Of a stretch of DNA of 5,328 nt, positions 5,038 through 5,328 are shown in pieces. Within the stretch, counting starts at the first letter, position 1. The number at the start of each line of letters is the position of its first letter. Location of the stretch: assembly GCA_002841605.1 (NCBI GenBank), contig PHAF01000133.1, forward strand, positions 1 through 5,328, given 5' to 3'. Source of the stretch: Firmicutes bacterium HGW-Firmicutes-10. GTDB lineage: Bacteria > Bacillota_I > Bacilli_A > Erysipelotrichales > Erysipelotrichaceae. The notes beneath the pieces are model-generated. The model saw only the letters and a program-made list of their open reading frames with translations. It was not told the origin of the DNA and ran no database searches. The position numbers and the translations under genes were made by a program.

Positions 5038-5328
5038 AATAAGGTCTTCCTTTTTCTAACCAGCCGTTTTGCTTCCAGTGATTGCGATCGACCATATTCC
5101 AGTCGTTTCCTTTTTGCATCATTCGCATAATCAAAAAGAGTGCTTTTGTTTTCAAAGATGGTTTTATCTTTTTATCCAATTGGTGAAGTACTTTCAACGC
5201 AGTCGCATCGACCGCTTTGATTATTTTGACTTTCTTCTTATCATCGATCTCCTCGTATTTCATGGCTGCAACATTAAATTTCATGGAAAAAATCTTCGCG
5301 ACACCCCAAAACTCGAGATTGCCGCGCA
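5036..5328 (-). CDS. C-terminal part of a protein, possibly flavodoxin-family NAD(P)H oxidoreductase
   Basis: The frame is open from the window edge (first full codon at 5326) to a TAG at 5038-5036, giving 96 residues. The ATG at 5284 is probably internal, because the 14 codons before it (ending in LEFWGVAKIFS) read like protein and no ribosome binding site precedes the ATG. The fragment is basic and amphipathic, with a Lys-rich middle (DDKKKVKIIK) and a Trp-rich end (NDWNMVDRNHWKQNGWLEK). A tail of the form D-x-x-x-W-x-x-x-G-W-L resembles, from memory, the C-terminus of some flavodoxin-like FMN oxidoreductases of Bacillota. The catalytic part is outside the window, so this call is weak. The gene has its own terminator and no evident link to the PRD operon. 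Confidence 0.6.
   Translation of the reverse strand, partial: RGNLEFWGVAKIFSMKFNVAAMKYEEIDDKKKVKIIKAVDATALKVLHQLDKKIKPSLKTKALFLIMRMMQKGNDWNMVDRNHWKQNGWLEKGRPY

Noticed and set aside
5036..5284. Complete 82-residue small gene starting at the ATG at 5284
   Set aside because: The frame stays open to the window edge with protein-like codons, and no ribosome binding site precedes the ATG, so this is more likely the tail of a longer gene.

Overview
The window comes from an AT-rich genome with strong GGAGG-type Shine-Dalgarno sites. This suggests a low-GC Bacillota (Firmicutes) species; I cannot name the genus. All convincing genes lie on the minus strand, so transcription runs from high to low coordinates.

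Layout in transcription order: (1) 5328-5036 is the C-terminal end of a gene that enters from outside the window, possibly a flavodoxin-type oxidoreductase, closed by a rho-independent terminator at 5037-5005. (2) About 250 bp of AT-rich non-coding DNA follows. It holds a promoter candidate with a perfect TATAAT, an inverted repeat, and a direct repeat with a 21-bp period. (3) 4752-2938 encodes a large PRD/EIIB-type transcriptional regulator. (4) A tightly packed chain then runs to base 1: a stand-alone PRD protein (EF_0829/AHA_3910 family), a glycine-rich SFCGS protein (EF_0830 type), a DUF4312 protein, a DUF4311 membrane protein, a DUF4310 membrane protein, and the first 173 residues of an EF_0837-like amidohydrolase/deacetylase. 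The amidohydrolase runs off the window and has no stop codon here.

This matches, from memory, the conserved locus known in Enterococcus faecalis as EF_0829-EF_0833 plus EF_0837, described at the family level in TIGRFAM/Pfam. In related loci it continues with a DgaE-like PLP-dependent ammonia lyase and a KDGP-type aldolase. Those two genes would be expected just beyond base 1 but are not visible.

Working model (inference): two small soluble proteins and two multi-pass membrane proteins form an undescribed uptake system for an N-acylated amino-sugar-acid-like compound. The amidohydrolase removes the acyl group, and the PRD regulator (with the separate PRD protein) senses substrate or PTS state and controls the operon. 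Six genes are linked by stop/start overlaps or very short gaps, so translation is probably coupled and the products made in fixed proportion. The transport function, substrate and role of the free PRD protein are the unexplained parts.
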